A stretch of 64,000 bases of DNA, from contig NC_133166.1 of NCBI RefSeq assembly GCF_040802235.1, forward strand, positions 118,496,991-118,560,990. The letters run 5' to 3'. The DNA is from Manis javanica (taxonomy: Eukaryota; Chordata; Mammalia; Pholidota; Manidae). Below are positions 13,111-58,782 of this stretch, piece after piece. Position 1 is the stretch's first letter. Each line of letters starts with the position of its first letter. The position numbers and the translations under genes are program-made. The notes beneath the pieces are model-generated. The model was not told where the DNA came from, made no database searches, and was given only the letters and a program-made list of their open reading frames with translations.

Positions 13111-13835
13111 CTGTTTACTTTTATAATTTTATTGGCTCTTTCCTTATATCTTCAAAATGAAAACAGCATCTTATCCCAAGTATCAACTCAGCTGATTGCT
13201 TCAGAAGCTAGGGGGACTCTGACACATTATACTTCTGAATATACCACTGTAAAGACTTAAGTTACATAGCAAGTTTAAGTTCCTGCCCACCCCAGGACAT
13301 ACAGCAAATAATCAAGCCCTTGCTGCCAACTCTGGGACTCCAGGTCTCTGCCTATTTCTCAGTGGCCCTTCCCATCCGTTCAGACTGGGTCTTCCTGATG
13401 GCTATCCTTCAGGGTGGGTCAAAGCTGAGCCTGAGAGAAGTGCAGTCTGGTTCCACCATCAGCTCCTACCAGCCACTAGCTTGCCAGCCAGGAAATCATT
13501 TCTGTACAGTCTTTTCTCTCCACTGTTTTATCTCCCTCTCCCTTCTTCAAAACTTGTTTCTATCAACTTCACCTAACAATGGATTCAGTGTCCATTAAAT
13601 TGCCTGAGAGGTGGTTTGAGCCTGACACACTTTCCTGAGCTAAAAAGAAAGAAAACAAAGTATCTCTGAGACCTTCCTGCTAAAAGATCAGGTGTAAAAG
13701 GCAAATGCACTACCAAAATGGGTAGTGCTGGAGAAGCAACCCCCCACCCACCCCCACCCCCACCGCCATGCCCCCAGGGAAGTTTCTCTAGGGCTGGGTA
13801 TTCTGGGTCAAGGAGGTAAAGGAGGGGAAACCCAT
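13110..13835 (-). other. FEN1: FEN1 3' UTR
   Basis: Runs from the FEN1 stop codon down to a canonical poly(A) signal at 13128-13133. Two features stand out: a G-run block on the transcript strand at 13740-13775, and a second possible AATAAA only about 20 bases after the stop codon (TTTATT at 13815-13820 on +). The 3' boundary is inferred from the signal. Confidence 0.6.
13128..13133 (-). terminator. FEN1: FEN1 poly(A) signal
   Basis: TTTATT on +, so AATAAA on the minus strand, about 705 bases beyond the FEN1 stop codon. It faces the 3' end of FADS1. Confidence 0.6.
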
Positions 13836-14978
13836 TTATTTTCCCCTTCTGAACTTCCCCGCTGCCCCAGTCTTCGCCTTCTTCTTAGCAGATCCCTTAG
13901 GTTCTGGCACCTTGCGCTTAGCTGAAGAGAGTGAGCCGGTCACCTTAAAGAAATCATCCAGGCGGCCCTGGGTGCTGCCCTGGCGGCTCTTGCTCAGCCG
14001 CTTGACCCCACTACGGATTCGCTCCTCAGAGAACTGCTTTTCACCACACATGAACTTGACAAGCTCTTCCTCATTCGGTTCACTCCATTTCAGCTCCACA
14101 GACTCCGGGTCAAGCACCTCGGGCTCCAGGAAGAGATGCTGGGCCTCCCTGTGGAGCCAATTTTCCGGCACAGGGTACTTGTTGGGGTCGAGCTGACGCA
14201 CAATCTCCTCAATGCTCTTGTGCTTCCGGATGAGGTCCACAGCCCGCTTGGGCCCAATACCCCGAATGCTCTCACAGTAGTCACTGCCCAGCAGGATGCA
14301 CAGATCTACAAACTGCTCCTGGTTCAGGCCGAGCTCCTGCAGAATCCGGCTCAGGTGGAATTCCTGGATGGGCAGCTTCTTGGCCTCACTGGCAGTCAGG
14401 TGCCGCATTAATACGGGGCTGCCAAAGGTCAGACAATCCATGTCCTCTGTGGCTGCGGCGTAGACTTTGCCAGCCTTCACCAGGGCGGCACAGCTGGCCT
14501 CTGCCTCACTGGGTGCATCGAGGTATGGGATGCCCATGAGGTTCAGTAGGTGCTTGCACTCATCGTTGTGCTGCTTGGTGACCTTCACCAGCCGTTTAGT
14601 AAACTTTTCCACCTCCTCCTCGGCCCCAGCAGCCTGAGCCTGCTGCAGCTGCTTCTCCGCCTCAGCCCGCCGCTCACTGCGTTTGGCCAGCTCACCTGAC
14701 TTGAGCTGTGGTGGCTTGCCATCAAAAACATAGACGGGCTTGATGCCATTCTCCATCATACGGATGGTACGGTAGAACATGCCCATCAGGTGGCTGGTGG
14801 TCTCACCCTCCTCATTCTGCAGCACATCCCCGCCCTGACGAACAGCAATCAGGAACTGATAGATGCTCATGGAGGCATCAATGGCCACCTTGCGGCCGAA
14901 GTAGCTCTTGATGTCATTCTCCCGAATGGCACTGGGGGCCACATCAGCTATCAGTTTAGCCAGGCCTTGAATTCCCAT
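13836..14978 (-). CDS. FEN1: FEN1, flap structure-specific endonuclease 1 (complete)
   Basis: Structure-specific 5' flap endonuclease and 5'-3' exonuclease that removes Okazaki-fragment flaps and acts in long-patch base excision repair in nucleus and mitochondria. The 380-codon frame is uninterrupted, which is the full vertebrate length. The XPG N domain starts at residue 1 ([10 protein letters not shown]). Metal-binding acidic residues are all present: D34, D86, E158, E160, D179, D181 and D233. The helix-hairpin-helix region is GIGPKRA (about 240-246). The PCNA-binding PIP box QGRLDDFF is at 337-344, followed by a lysine-rich nuclear localisation tail. A 3' splice site lies just upstream (TTTTTTAG ending at 15000), so the coding exon carries only 21 bases of 5' UTR and the rest comes from an upstream non-coding exon. 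Confidence 0.98.
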   Translation of the reverse strand: MGIQGLAKLIADVAPSAIRENDIKSYFGRKVAIDASMSIYQFLIAVRQGGDVLQNEEGETTSHLMGMFYRTIRMMENGIKPVYVFDGKPPQLKSGELAKRSERRAEAEKQLQQAQAAGAEEEVEKFTKRLVKVTKQHNDECKHLLNLMGIPYLDAPSEAEASCAALVKAGKVYAAATEDMDCLTFGSPVLMRHLTASEAKKLPIQEFHLSRILQELGLNQEQFVDLCILLGSDYCESIRGIGPKRAVDLIRKHKSIEEIVRQLDPNKYPVPENWLHREAQHLFLEPEVLDPESVELKWSEPNEEELVKFMCGEKQFSEERIRSGVKRLSKSRQGSTQGRLDDFFKVTGSLSSAKRKVPEPKGSAKKKAKTGAAGKFRRGK

Positions 14979-15632
14979 AGCAATACAGAGGAGGGACAGC
15001 TAAAAAAGAAAGGCAGGTAAAACAAGGAGGAACTTAAAGAATGCCAAAGGAGCAAGGGTTATAACTGGTGAGGTCTCATCAACTTCATGCCTTAAGTTGA
15101 ACAAATTAAGCACAATAAAAAGGACACCCAATTCTGCACTGCTGAGCTAAAGCAATAAACAAGACACAGTCTCCAGTCTCAAGAAAATTACAGTCTAGCA
15201 AGGGTGTCTACTTGATCAATTCTAAGGTTTCCTGATCATCAGGACTAAATTGGTGCTAAGAGGAATAAGACACAGTAATGGATGTCCTCGAGGACGGACA
15301 AGGCAGCAACAGAGCTAGCATGCAATAGGAGCTGCAGCAGATGTCTGCTTCAAGGACCATCCAAGTCCAGAGCACAGCACCTGGCTCAGCTCAAGGAGTC
15401 CAGGGATCTTAATGGTAGAGCTAGGTCCTCAATGAAAACAAATACTGGCTCAACAAAGACGAAATCAGGTACAAAAACAACCATAATACACAACTGAGTG
15501 TGTAAAGTGGTAAAACGAACATGTGTATCTACCTTATTGCCAAATTGTTAACAACACATTCACTACTCCTTTGTACCTTCATACCAGTCATTGAACAGCC
15601 CCAGCTAATCCCTCCAGCTCACCTCCTCTAAG

Positions 15633-16310
15633 CGGCTGTGATAGCGGCTGTGATAGTCTTATGTGTCAACCTGGCTATAGTTCCCAGTTATTTAATCAAA
15701 CGTAAATCCAGGTGTTGCTGTGTAGGTACAGCTGACCCCTGAACATGAGCTTGAATTGCACGCGTCCATTTATACACGAATATTTTTCAACAACTACATT
15801 GGAAAATCTTGCGGAGATCTGTGACAAACTGAAAAAACATTCTCCCTTCTCTAGCTTGCTTAATCACAATACAGTATATAATATAGATACACAAAAAATT
15901 CTGTTGACTATGAATTCAAATAAGGCTTTCAGTCAACAATAGGCTATCAGTAGTTAAGTTTTTATTGATCAAGTTATACACATATTTTCAACTGCATGGG
16001 GGGTCGGTACCCCTAATCCCTGCTCTGTTCAAAGGTCAGCTGCATTTTGTAGATGTCGTTAACATCTAATGCGGGTGAGCCTCCTATCAGCTGAAAGGCC
16101 ATGAAATCAAAAACTAAGGTTTCCCAAAGAAATTCTGCCTCAAGACTGCAGTACCTACTCCTGCCTGCGTTTCCAGTCTGCTGACTTTTCCTACAATTCT
16201 CAAACTTGTCAACCCCTACAATCACTTGAACCGATTCCTTAAAATAAACCTATATATACATATCCATATCCCCTATGTTCTGTTTCTCAGGAGAATCAGC
16301 TGATCTTATG
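15633..16310 (+). repeat. Old interspersed repeat, split by a MITE (family not named)
   Basis: The two halves, 15633-15728 and 16043-16310, read as one mammalian repeat (cttatgtgtcaacctggct ... ccttaaaataaac ... ttctgtttctc). I recognise the pattern as a common ancient repeat but cannot name the family with confidence. Confidence 0.55.
15729..16042 (+). mobile_element. Tigger/pogo-type MITE
   Basis: The element has inverted termini: left CAGCTGACCCCTGAACA, and right reading CAGCTGACCTTTGAACA on the opposite strand. The left flank is TA, the pogo/Tigger target dinucleotide; the right flank is CA, a likely mutated TA. At 314 bp it is non-autonomous. Confidence 0.8.
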
Positions 16311-17291
16311 CAGTATCTGTGTCTTATCAGTTATATTTTACTATGTGTTAAGTGTGTAACTATTAAAAAGGATTTTCTGGGTGCCACTTAAGGTCATCAT
16401 GTACTCACTGCGGGTACGTGTCCAACACTAAGAAATCTTATACTTAGGCTTCCCATTGAATTGTTCCCACTCTTCCTTTGCAGGGGGGTCTTTATGAATT
16501 GTTAGTGACCCTGTTACAATCCTCCGCCTAATTAAGTCCAAGCACCTCTGCACGGCATCAAGAGATCTTCCATGCTCTGGTTCCCACCCCACCTTCACGG
16601 TCCGGGAACCAATACAAAGGCTGGGATAAGGCCTGCCCTGTCTCACTTTTGCCAGCTGGGCCCTCCTTCTGCCATCCTCTAAACCCCTCCTTCAAGGTCC
16701 TCCTCATTTCGGTCGCCCTTCGAATGCCAGTGGCAAAGGCTGTGGCCTTGAATGTAGGCCCCAGCATCACTCACCTGTGTGACATCGCTAAGTCATTTAA
16801 ATGTGGTTTTCTTAGCTGTAAATAAGATAACCATAGCTGTCTTGCAGAATTACTGCCAGGGCTGATGACCTACACTAGGTACCCTGCAAACAAACGTCCC
16901 CCCTGCAGAACCCATCCAGTCCTCCGGTTCGTGCAAGCTGCCTGCCTTGCTAGAACGTGAACTGAGAACACAAGGCCTTGCCGGCGGGTATCCTCCCACA
17001 GCACCCAGTGGAGGTAGGCAGGAAAAGGGTCGGGGTCTGAACAAGCGAATTGGGTTTCTCATCCAGGGTCTTAGTCAAAATACACAACGGCCCCTTAAAG
17101 TGGAAGCTATTATCCTCTTTGTGCAAATGAAGAGAGCGGCTCGGGGGTTACGCGACCGGCCCAAGTCCCACAGCGGGGAAGTTGGCGGGACCGCGCTCTC
17201 GCGTCCGCCACACGCGCGGCAGCCTGCCTCCCACGGCAGTCAGCGCAGAGCCGACCCCGCCGCTCTCGGGGGCGCTTCCCTTGGGTCTCAC

Positions 17292-17430
17292 CTGGGCTCT
17301 GGGGCGCGAGGCTTCGGCAGCTAGTGCGTGGTCCGGTGATGCCCAGGATAGTCCTCAGCCCCGCTCCCTCTCCGCCGCGGACAGCCTCTCTCGCTCGCCG
17401 CCTTCCAAAGCCCGCGCTCATGTCACGTGA
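17292..17430 (-). other. FEN1: FEN1 non-coding exon 1 (upstream end approximate)
   Basis: On the minus strand GC-rich sequence ends in CCCAG followed by the donor GTGAGA. FEN1 is known to have an untranslated first exon. The transcription start is not visible; a point near the CACGTG at 17424-17429 is a guess. Confidence 0.5.
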
Positions 17431-17431
17431 C
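17422..17431. promoter_or_regulatory. Palindromic E-box GTCACGTGAC
   Basis: A perfect 10-base palindrome with the CACGTG core, the class bound by USF, MYC/MAX and TFEB-type factors. It lies in the FEN1-proximal half of the shared promoter. Confidence 0.6.
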
Positions 17432-17621
17432 CCGCAGCGCGCACGTCTTTCTCGGAAGTGTAGTGCAGGCCCCGCCCCCCCTCGACCAGCTTCCCTGAAG
17501 GCAAACATGCTCGCCAGGGCTAACGCTTTCAGCTCTCCGGTCCTGCCCTTTTCCACTGCTCGCTCTCACTCTATATTAGGGCCCCGCAGGCCCCGGCTCC
17601 CGCTACACCCGAAACCATAGG

Positions 17622-17640
17622 ACTACCAGTCCCACAATGC
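17622..17640 (+). promoter_or_regulatory. ZNF143 (Staf)-type site
   Basis: ACTACCAGTCCCACAATGC closely follows the ZNF143 consensus ACTACAATTCCCAGAATGC. Such sites are typical of CpG-island bidirectional promoters. Function is inferred from the motif. Confidence 0.6.
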
Positions 17641-17739
17641 CACTGCGCGGGTGCACTTCCTCTTCCGCCTGAACAGGGCGCCGGCTCCGCAGACGTGTTC
17701 TTCCGGTGGCGAGCGGCGGATTACCTGCTGGCGGGCGAG

Positions 17740-20055
<2,316 letters not shown>

Positions 20056-20672
20056 GCTCCCAAGGGTAAGAGCTGTGACAGGGCGGGACACTTGAGAAGC
20101 TACCGCCCTCCCACCCCGCATCAGCCGGGACCTCAGGCCTGTTCAACTGCTTGGTTAATGGAGAGAGCCTTAGAATGGGTAAGGCCATCAGACACATGGG
20201 CCTCTGTCCCTGTCCCTGATGGGGATTCGAGCCAAGTATGACCTACGTTGTCAGTTCTCAGTTCTGCACACTGCCTAAGGCCTTGATCTGGTTTTGGGAT
20301 GCACTGTGTAGGGCTCTGGGCACAAGGCTTCCTGTGGTTACATGTTTGCCTTACACATTAAATGCCAGTGACTTGGCAAGATCGCTGAGAGGTGGACTAG
20401 AAGGGAATCAGGACTGGGGACCTGTGATTTACTACCAAGAGTACCATTTTGATTATTCTGAGTATTTTCAGTCATTGAAATCTTGACCAAGTGATTTAAA
20501 AAAACAAAACTTGCCACAGGTAATCTACCTAAAAGGTCACTAATAATCACCTCTAGTGGCTCAGGCTTCAAAGTAGTGTGCCCAGTAGCCCTTGCCCCAG
20601 GAAGATAGGTCAGTGAGAAAAGGAGGTGTAAAGAAGGGTCACTGATCTCATTTTGATACTGCTCTCTTTCAG

Positions 20673-20785
20673 GTACCAGCCAGGCAGCTTCACCAAATTA
20701 CTGCTTTTGTAAATTAAATTTTTTTATTATTGCTGGAACTGTCCCAACCTGCTACTCTCAATAAAGGCAGGTATGTGACTGTGCT
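20673..20785 (+). other. TMEM258: TMEM258 3' UTR exon
   Basis: It starts after CTCTCTTTCAG and ends shortly after AATAAA at 20760-20765. The exon 3 donor GTAAGA at 20066 comes ten bases after the stop codon, so translation ends in exon 3. Confidence 0.75.
20760..20765 (+). terminator. TMEM258: TMEM258 poly(A) signal
   Basis: AATAAA in TCTCAATAAAGGCAGG, followed by a G/T-rich tract (TATGTGACTGTGCTGTGTCTGG), a textbook cleavage context. Confidence 0.8.
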
Positions 20786-21345
20786 GTGTCTGGTTCCCCA
20801 TTCTGCATGGCAGGGAGCAGGGATGCTGGGACCTACATGACTTCCTCAGTCCCGTCCCTCCCTGTTCTGCCTTTCAGATGGTCCCTGCTGGTGGGGAAAG
20901 CTCCTGCTTTCCATCTGTGAGGGGTGTCTTGTCCTTGGAATTTAAGGCTTACCTGTGGATAGGAGGGGGCCAAGCATACCCTTTTCTGTTGTTTCTAGAG
21001 CAGACTTCTGTGGGAACCAATCACGTTGGCCATGGGCCAGTTTCTTCCTCCAAATGCAGCCACCCTTCTCTGGGCTGGGAACCGTTGCAAGGCCCTGCTT
21101 GTCCCGTGAGGTTCTTCCTAAGGTGGCTGCTTTACCTCAGGTGCAGCAGTAGGCCTGGGGTGTGTGGCTGGGGGAGGGGGGCTGCTGAGTCCTGTTCCCA
21201 AGCCCCACATGAAGCCAAGAAGGATCACGGTACAAGGTATCCATCTGGCCCAAGGACCCCAGAGACTGCAGTTGGTCCTAGCCCCACATGCAACTCCATC
21301 TCCCACCAGGACAATCTCAAGAAGAGATGGGGAGGCAAGTTCAGA
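20786..21345. other. Intergenic DNA between convergent TMEM258 and MYRF
   Basis: About 560 bases separate the two inferred 3' ends. No gene, RNA or repeat could be supported. Confidence 0.6.
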
Positions 21346-21365
21346 TACAAAGCCGTATTTAAACA

Positions 21366-21371
21366 TTTATT
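21366..21371 (-). terminator. MYRF: MYRF poly(A) signal
   Basis: TTTATT on +, so AATAAA on minus, inside an AT-rich stretch (21355-21395) that contrasts with the GC-rich 3' UTR. Confidence 0.65.
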
Positions 21372-23278
21372 TATATAAGTATATTTACTTCAGAAGAAAA
21401 GGACAGTTCCGGGGAAGCAAGGAGGCCTGGGGCTGCCTCCCTCTGTCCACTCCAGTCAGAGTTGGTACACGATAAATATGAGTCAGCGCTCAGGTACAGG
21501 AACTGGGAGTTAACTGGGAGGGAGGGGCACTCTCCACATGTAGGCTTTTATGGGGGATATAACAGGCAGGGGGACTTGTGCATTGAGAGACCCTATGCAC
21601 AGCTTGAAGCTTGGGGGAGATTAGCCCAGCGGCTACAGGAATAAATGCCAAAGGGGAGAGGAAGGGAGGGATAGCTGCTGGAGCCCGGGTAGGGAATGGA
21701 GCCAAGACACCCACTCACCAGCGCCAGTGAAGCAGCCGTCAGCCTCCAGCAGGTGGCCCACTCCCCTGAAGCCCTTTTATCTTAACTGGGCTAAGGCAAC
21801 TTTGGTCCAAGGTTGACCCACCCCTTGAGCAGCTTGGAGCCCCAGCCTGGCCCCAATCCTTGCACTGAGGACCCCCTCCCCAGGCATGGAAACAGCCAGC
21901 TGCTAACCAGATTGGGGCTCTGCTGTGTCCAGATGGGCTCCAGGGAACAGTGGAGGGTCACTTCCAGTTAGGACTGAGGAAGCCTACAGTCCAAGAACAC
22001 GCACTCTCACCCAGAATCCTATTATAACCGGTAGGGCTCCGCAGTTTTAAGGCATTTAGGGAGGGCACCAGCAGCGGGGGGAGGGAGAACACAGTCGTCC
22101 TAAGGAACGAAGGAAGGCTCTGCCCCCTGTCTGCTGTGGGGAGCCATGTAATTCCTATGTCAGAATGGGGCGGGGGTGGGGGGAGCCACAACTGGGGAGG
22201 GGATGGGAGGCGAGGTATTCCTGCTATCCCCCGATTCCCCTCGTGTTTCCCTATCCTGAGGATAAGTGCTTTGAGATCCCTGGCAAGAGGGGAGCCCACA
22301 GTTCATAGGCTTCCTCTAGGTTCGCCTCCCCCGCAGAAAGACCTCCCACTCAAAGCTGAGAATGGGAGGTAGGAGACAGGCATGGCCTGGTTCCCAAAGA
22401 GGTGGCAGAACATGACAGGGCAAAGATGGCAGTTCTCATTCCCATTTCTGAACCCATGCAGATGGGGCCAAGTGTCTTCCACACTCCTTCCACAAGCCTG
22501 GGTGTGGCCTCGGAATGCTCCAGGCACCCTCTAAGAAAGGATTATATTGGCACTTGAGATAAGACTTCTTCCCTAACCCAAGCCCACCACTCTGCTCCTG
22601 GGAGGAGTAAGCAGAGGTGGGGCCTGCTGCTGAGCATGGGTCTCCCCAGCTTGGCTGTCCAAGCCCAGTACAGGAGCCCTTGATTTGGGGAGACAAGGTC
22701 ACCAGCCAACAAGAGTGGAGGGAGAGGCCAGAGTTTTGGTGGTCAGAATTGGGTGAATGTTTCCAGGCTCCCTGGGGTGAATTAGAGCCAGGGTCCTGTC
22801 TTGGCCTGTCCCCCAAGGGCTCTGGTCTGCTCTGGGCCTTCCATCTCCATCCTTCCAGCCTTCTGCCCTGGCTTAAGTGCATTTTAGTAATTTCATAACA
22901 GCAAACACTATTTGCATCCCCCCACAACCCAGACTGGCCTACTGCTTTGCAGGGATTCCTGCTCCTCTGCTCAGAGAGAATGATCGGTGACTGACACTGC
23001 TGCGGGCTCCAGAAACTCTCAGGCCATGGGGCTGCAACACGTTCCGGGGGGCTCACAGGGGACTTCCCTTCTGGGATACTCCAGGTTCAAGGGTCCAAGG
23101 CTTGCCTGGCCCACAGGCCCCTACTGGTTCAGCCAGGCATTAAGTGTACATAAGGCATGTGGTCAGTCTCTCCAGCCCATCCAGGGCTGGCTTCAGCTGC
23201 CCTGGGAGCTCTTGGGAACCAAGTTCCCCCAGGGAAAAGCGACCTCCTGGGCCACACTTAAAGCTTAGAAGTCCAAGT

Positions 23279-23777
23279 CCAGTGTAACAGTCAAACCCCA
23301 AAAAGTCCACCACCTAGCCACCTGCCAGGGAGCAGCTTCGAGGGTGAGGGATGTCTGCTCTTCACCAAGGCACAGGTCCAGCCAAATCCTTTAAGGCTGG
23401 ATCCAAGCCCCTGGCTGATCTCAGGCAGGCACGTCCTCTCCAAAAGAGGGGTGGCTCCCAGTCTCAAAAGAGGCACGGAGGGCAGGCTCTGGACAAAGTC
23501 AGGCTTCCCCTTGCCTTCAGGGCACTTGAAGCCAGCCCTCCAACCACCATATCTGGGCATCTGTGAATGGTCCTGTCCTGGCCCCAGGAGGTCTCTCTGG
23601 CTCCCTCTGTGGTAAGTGAGGGCTGACCAGCAGGAACAGCAACTCCAGTGTAAGGACTTCCAGTGTCACCAGTCACGGGGAGGGCCAAGCCCAGCCCAGT
23701 GTCGCCGAGGGAATACCAGCAAACGGCAGAGAGCTGGCGGGCGGCAGGCTCCAGTGTAACACCATTGCATCCAGTGT
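23279..23777 (-). promoter_or_regulatory. MYRF: Cluster of miR-199a/b-5p seed sites in MYRF 3' UTR
   Basis: On the transcript the heptamer ACACTGG occurs six times: + positions 23279-23285, 23645-23651, 23660-23666, 23696-23702, 23751-23757 and 23771-23777. Five are 8-mers (ACACTGGA); the one at 23696 is a 7-mer. The seed of miR-199a-5p is CCAGUGU. MYRF (formerly C11orf9) has been described as a miR-199a-5p target in oligodendrocyte differentiation. Confidence 0.75.
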
Positions 23778-23835
23778 GGAAGGGGCACCTGGGGAGTTCC
23801 GGGCCCTGGTGTGGTGCTGCCTTGGAGAAGGCAGC

Positions 23836-56794
<32,959 letters not shown>

Positions 56795-57274
56795 GTCCGG
56801 CCTGCCCGGCGCGCTCCACGCCCCGGCCCCTCTACAGCCCGGCCCGGGGGCGCGGCATTGCCGGCGCGGCCCGCGCGACAGTCCCGGCTCGGCTCCGGCT
56901 GCGGTCCCGTCCAGCCCGCCGCCGCGTTCGCCCCCAGCGCGGCCTGGCCCGGCCCCTGCCCGCCCTCCGCGCCCCGCCCGCCGCGCCCAGCGCCCCCTAC
57001 CGGCCTTCGCAGCGCAGCAGCCCCGCTTCGGGCAGGCTGCGCGCCGCTCCTCCAGGCGGCGCTCGGCTAGGGGGCCCTTCCCGGGCTGGGGGGGTCGCCG
57101 TGTGGTCTGCTCTCTGTGCGCGGAGGGAAGGGCGTGCGGTCTGGGCCTGGGCGCAGCAGCCAGTCCCGTCCCCTCGGGCAGGGGAAGATGGCAGGATTCG
57201 GAATCTTAGATTTTTCAGAAACAAACCTCAGAGACATCCCTCATTTCCTCACTTTACCCACCCCTCGTCTCAGC

Positions 57275-57420
57275 AATAATAACCGGCATTTAATGAACAT
57301 CTGTTTTGTGCCACACCAGCAGGCGTTACCTCATTTAGTCCTCCGAGGTGTGCTCCCAAGGAGATGCTATTATTATGTGCAGTTTACAGATGAGCAAACC
57401 AGGCTCAAGTGGTACTGTCT
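57275..57420 (-). repeat. MIR3-like fragment
   Basis: 'ttaatgaacatctgttttgtgcc' ... 'tattattatgtgcagtttac' ... 'agatgagcaaaccaggctc'. Confidence 0.65.
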
Positions 57421-57455
57421 GAGGAAGCGCTGTCCTGAGGTGTTGGTGATGCTCT

Positions 57456-57603
57456 GTGCGCTGTCCAGTATGGCGGCGACTAGCCACGTGCGACTATCGA
57501 GCACTTGACACGTGGCTCTGGAGACTGAGAAACTGACTTTTCAATTGTATTTAAGTAGCTCAAATTTAAGTAGCCACGTGTGGCTCCAGTTTGGACAGCA
57601 CAA
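57456..57603 (+). mobile_element. MER5A-type hAT-Charlie MITE
   Basis: The sequence has the family's hallmark 'ctagccacgtg' near the left end and 'gtagccacgtgtggct' near the right, separated by a T/A-rich centre, and is bounded by 'gctgtccag' and 'tttggacagc'. Confidence 0.8.
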
Positions 57604-57769
57604 GTGTGTGGATGTCAAGGCAGTGGGAGTCAAAGTCAGCATTCAGAGCCAGGTCCTGGCTGACCTGGGAAACTTGCCTCTCAGTCGCTGTGTGGTGGAG
57701 CAAGACCTAATGGTTCCATCCCCAGCTGTGTCCCGGATAAACCCACCACTCGCGTTCCTTTGTCTCCAC

Positions 57770-58520
57770 CCTTGCGAGCCGCTCCTCATCTCCGTTCTTC
57801 CCAGCTGCACTGCCTCTCTTCTCACTGATGTCCTCTTCAATCCTTCCAAATCACTCTTTTTAAAACACAAATTAGACCATGTCCTTCCTTTGATAAAACC
57901 AGTGGCTTCCCTTTGCCACTGAGGGAGTGGCTCAACTCACAGCTTCTCAGGATCCTCAGATGCAGTTAAGTCTGAGCTAGGAAAACCTGTCCCACCCTAC
58001 CGTTTAACAGATATGAAACTGAAACAAAGGCCCAGAGCAACGGGGGACTTGCTAGTAGATCAATATGCTAGCCTAGCCAGCCTGCATCTCTCAACTCGGA
58101 ACATATAAACTTCTTGCTCTGGTTTCTGGGGTCTTGTATGATTTGCTCCCACCTGTACAGCTGACCTCACTTCCTACTTATCTCTCCTTTGCTCACCAAG
58201 TCACAACCACCAAGGCCTCCTTGTCATCAAACATGCCAGGCACACAGCTGCTGCGCATGCTGTTCCATCTGTTTATAATGCTTGTCCCCACATGGCTGGT
58301 TCTTTCTCTGTAGTCAGGTGTCAGCTCACTCATCACATCTCTGACCAGCCTACCTAAAGCAATCCCCCCTTCTGAGGCCTTTCTTTCTTACCATGTAGAA
58401 GATTTTTGTTAGTTTTTGTTACCATCATTCTCTTTACTCTGGAATAGAGGCCCGAGGAGGGTAAGATATTTTTCTGGCTTGGTCATTGCTGGCTCAATAA
58501 CTATGTGTTGAATGAATGAA
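57770..58520 (+). repeat. LINE-2, interrupted by the 180-bp duplicated segment
   Basis: The left part 57770-57921 and the right part 58102-58520 read as adjacent L2 sequence (ccagtggcttccctttgcc ... aaacttcttgctctgg ... ataactatgtgttgaatgaa). The foreign 180 bases at 57922-58101 sit between them. Confidence 0.8.
57922..58101 (+). repeat. 180-bp direct repeat, copy 1 (inside L2)
   Basis: Starts AGGGAGTGGCTCAACTCACA and ends CTCTCAACTCGGAA. It matches 58603-58782 without a gap at 179 of 180 positions (A versus G in cttgctRgtagatc). It interrupts an L2, so it is probably the derived copy. Confidence 0.9.
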
Positions 58521-58602
58521 GGTTGGCATCATCAAATCTTAGACCTCTGAAACCTTGGATGCAAAGAACTCTGGAAGCCTGGACCCAGTGAATCATCTCA
58601 TT

Positions 58603-58782
58603 AGGGAGTGGCTCAACTCACAGCTTCTCAGGATCCTCAGATGCAGTTAAGTCTGAGCTAGGAAAACCTGTCCCACCCTACCGTTTAACAGATATGAAAC
58701 TGAAACAAAGGCCCAGAGCAACGGGGGACTTGCTGGTAGATCAATATGCTAGCCTAGCCAGCCTGCATCTCTCAACTCGGAA
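58603..58782 (+). repeat. 180-bp direct repeat, copy 2 (probable source)
   Basis: Same sequence as copy 1, 681 bases downstream. It lies beyond the L2 tail and looks continuous with its flanks. Confidence 0.9.

Larger units (their letters stand above)
15000..17291 (-). other. FEN1: FEN1 intron 1 (5' UTR intron)
   Basis: Bounded by a donor GTGAGA on the minus strand at 17286-17291 and an acceptor TTTTTTAG ending at 15000. It contains a Tigger-type MITE nested in an older repeat (15633-16310); the rest shows nothing I recognise as coding. Confidence 0.75.
21346..23835 (-). other. MYRF: MYRF 3' UTR
   Basis: The last MYRF exon runs from 23916 down to a poly(A) signal at 21366-21371, giving about 2.5 kb after the stop codon. 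The stop-proximal 560 bases hold six matches to the miR-199a/b-5p seed. One miR-145-5p 8-mer (TTCCAGTT on +, 21962-21969) lies further on. Long open frames here are chance. Confidence 0.75.
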
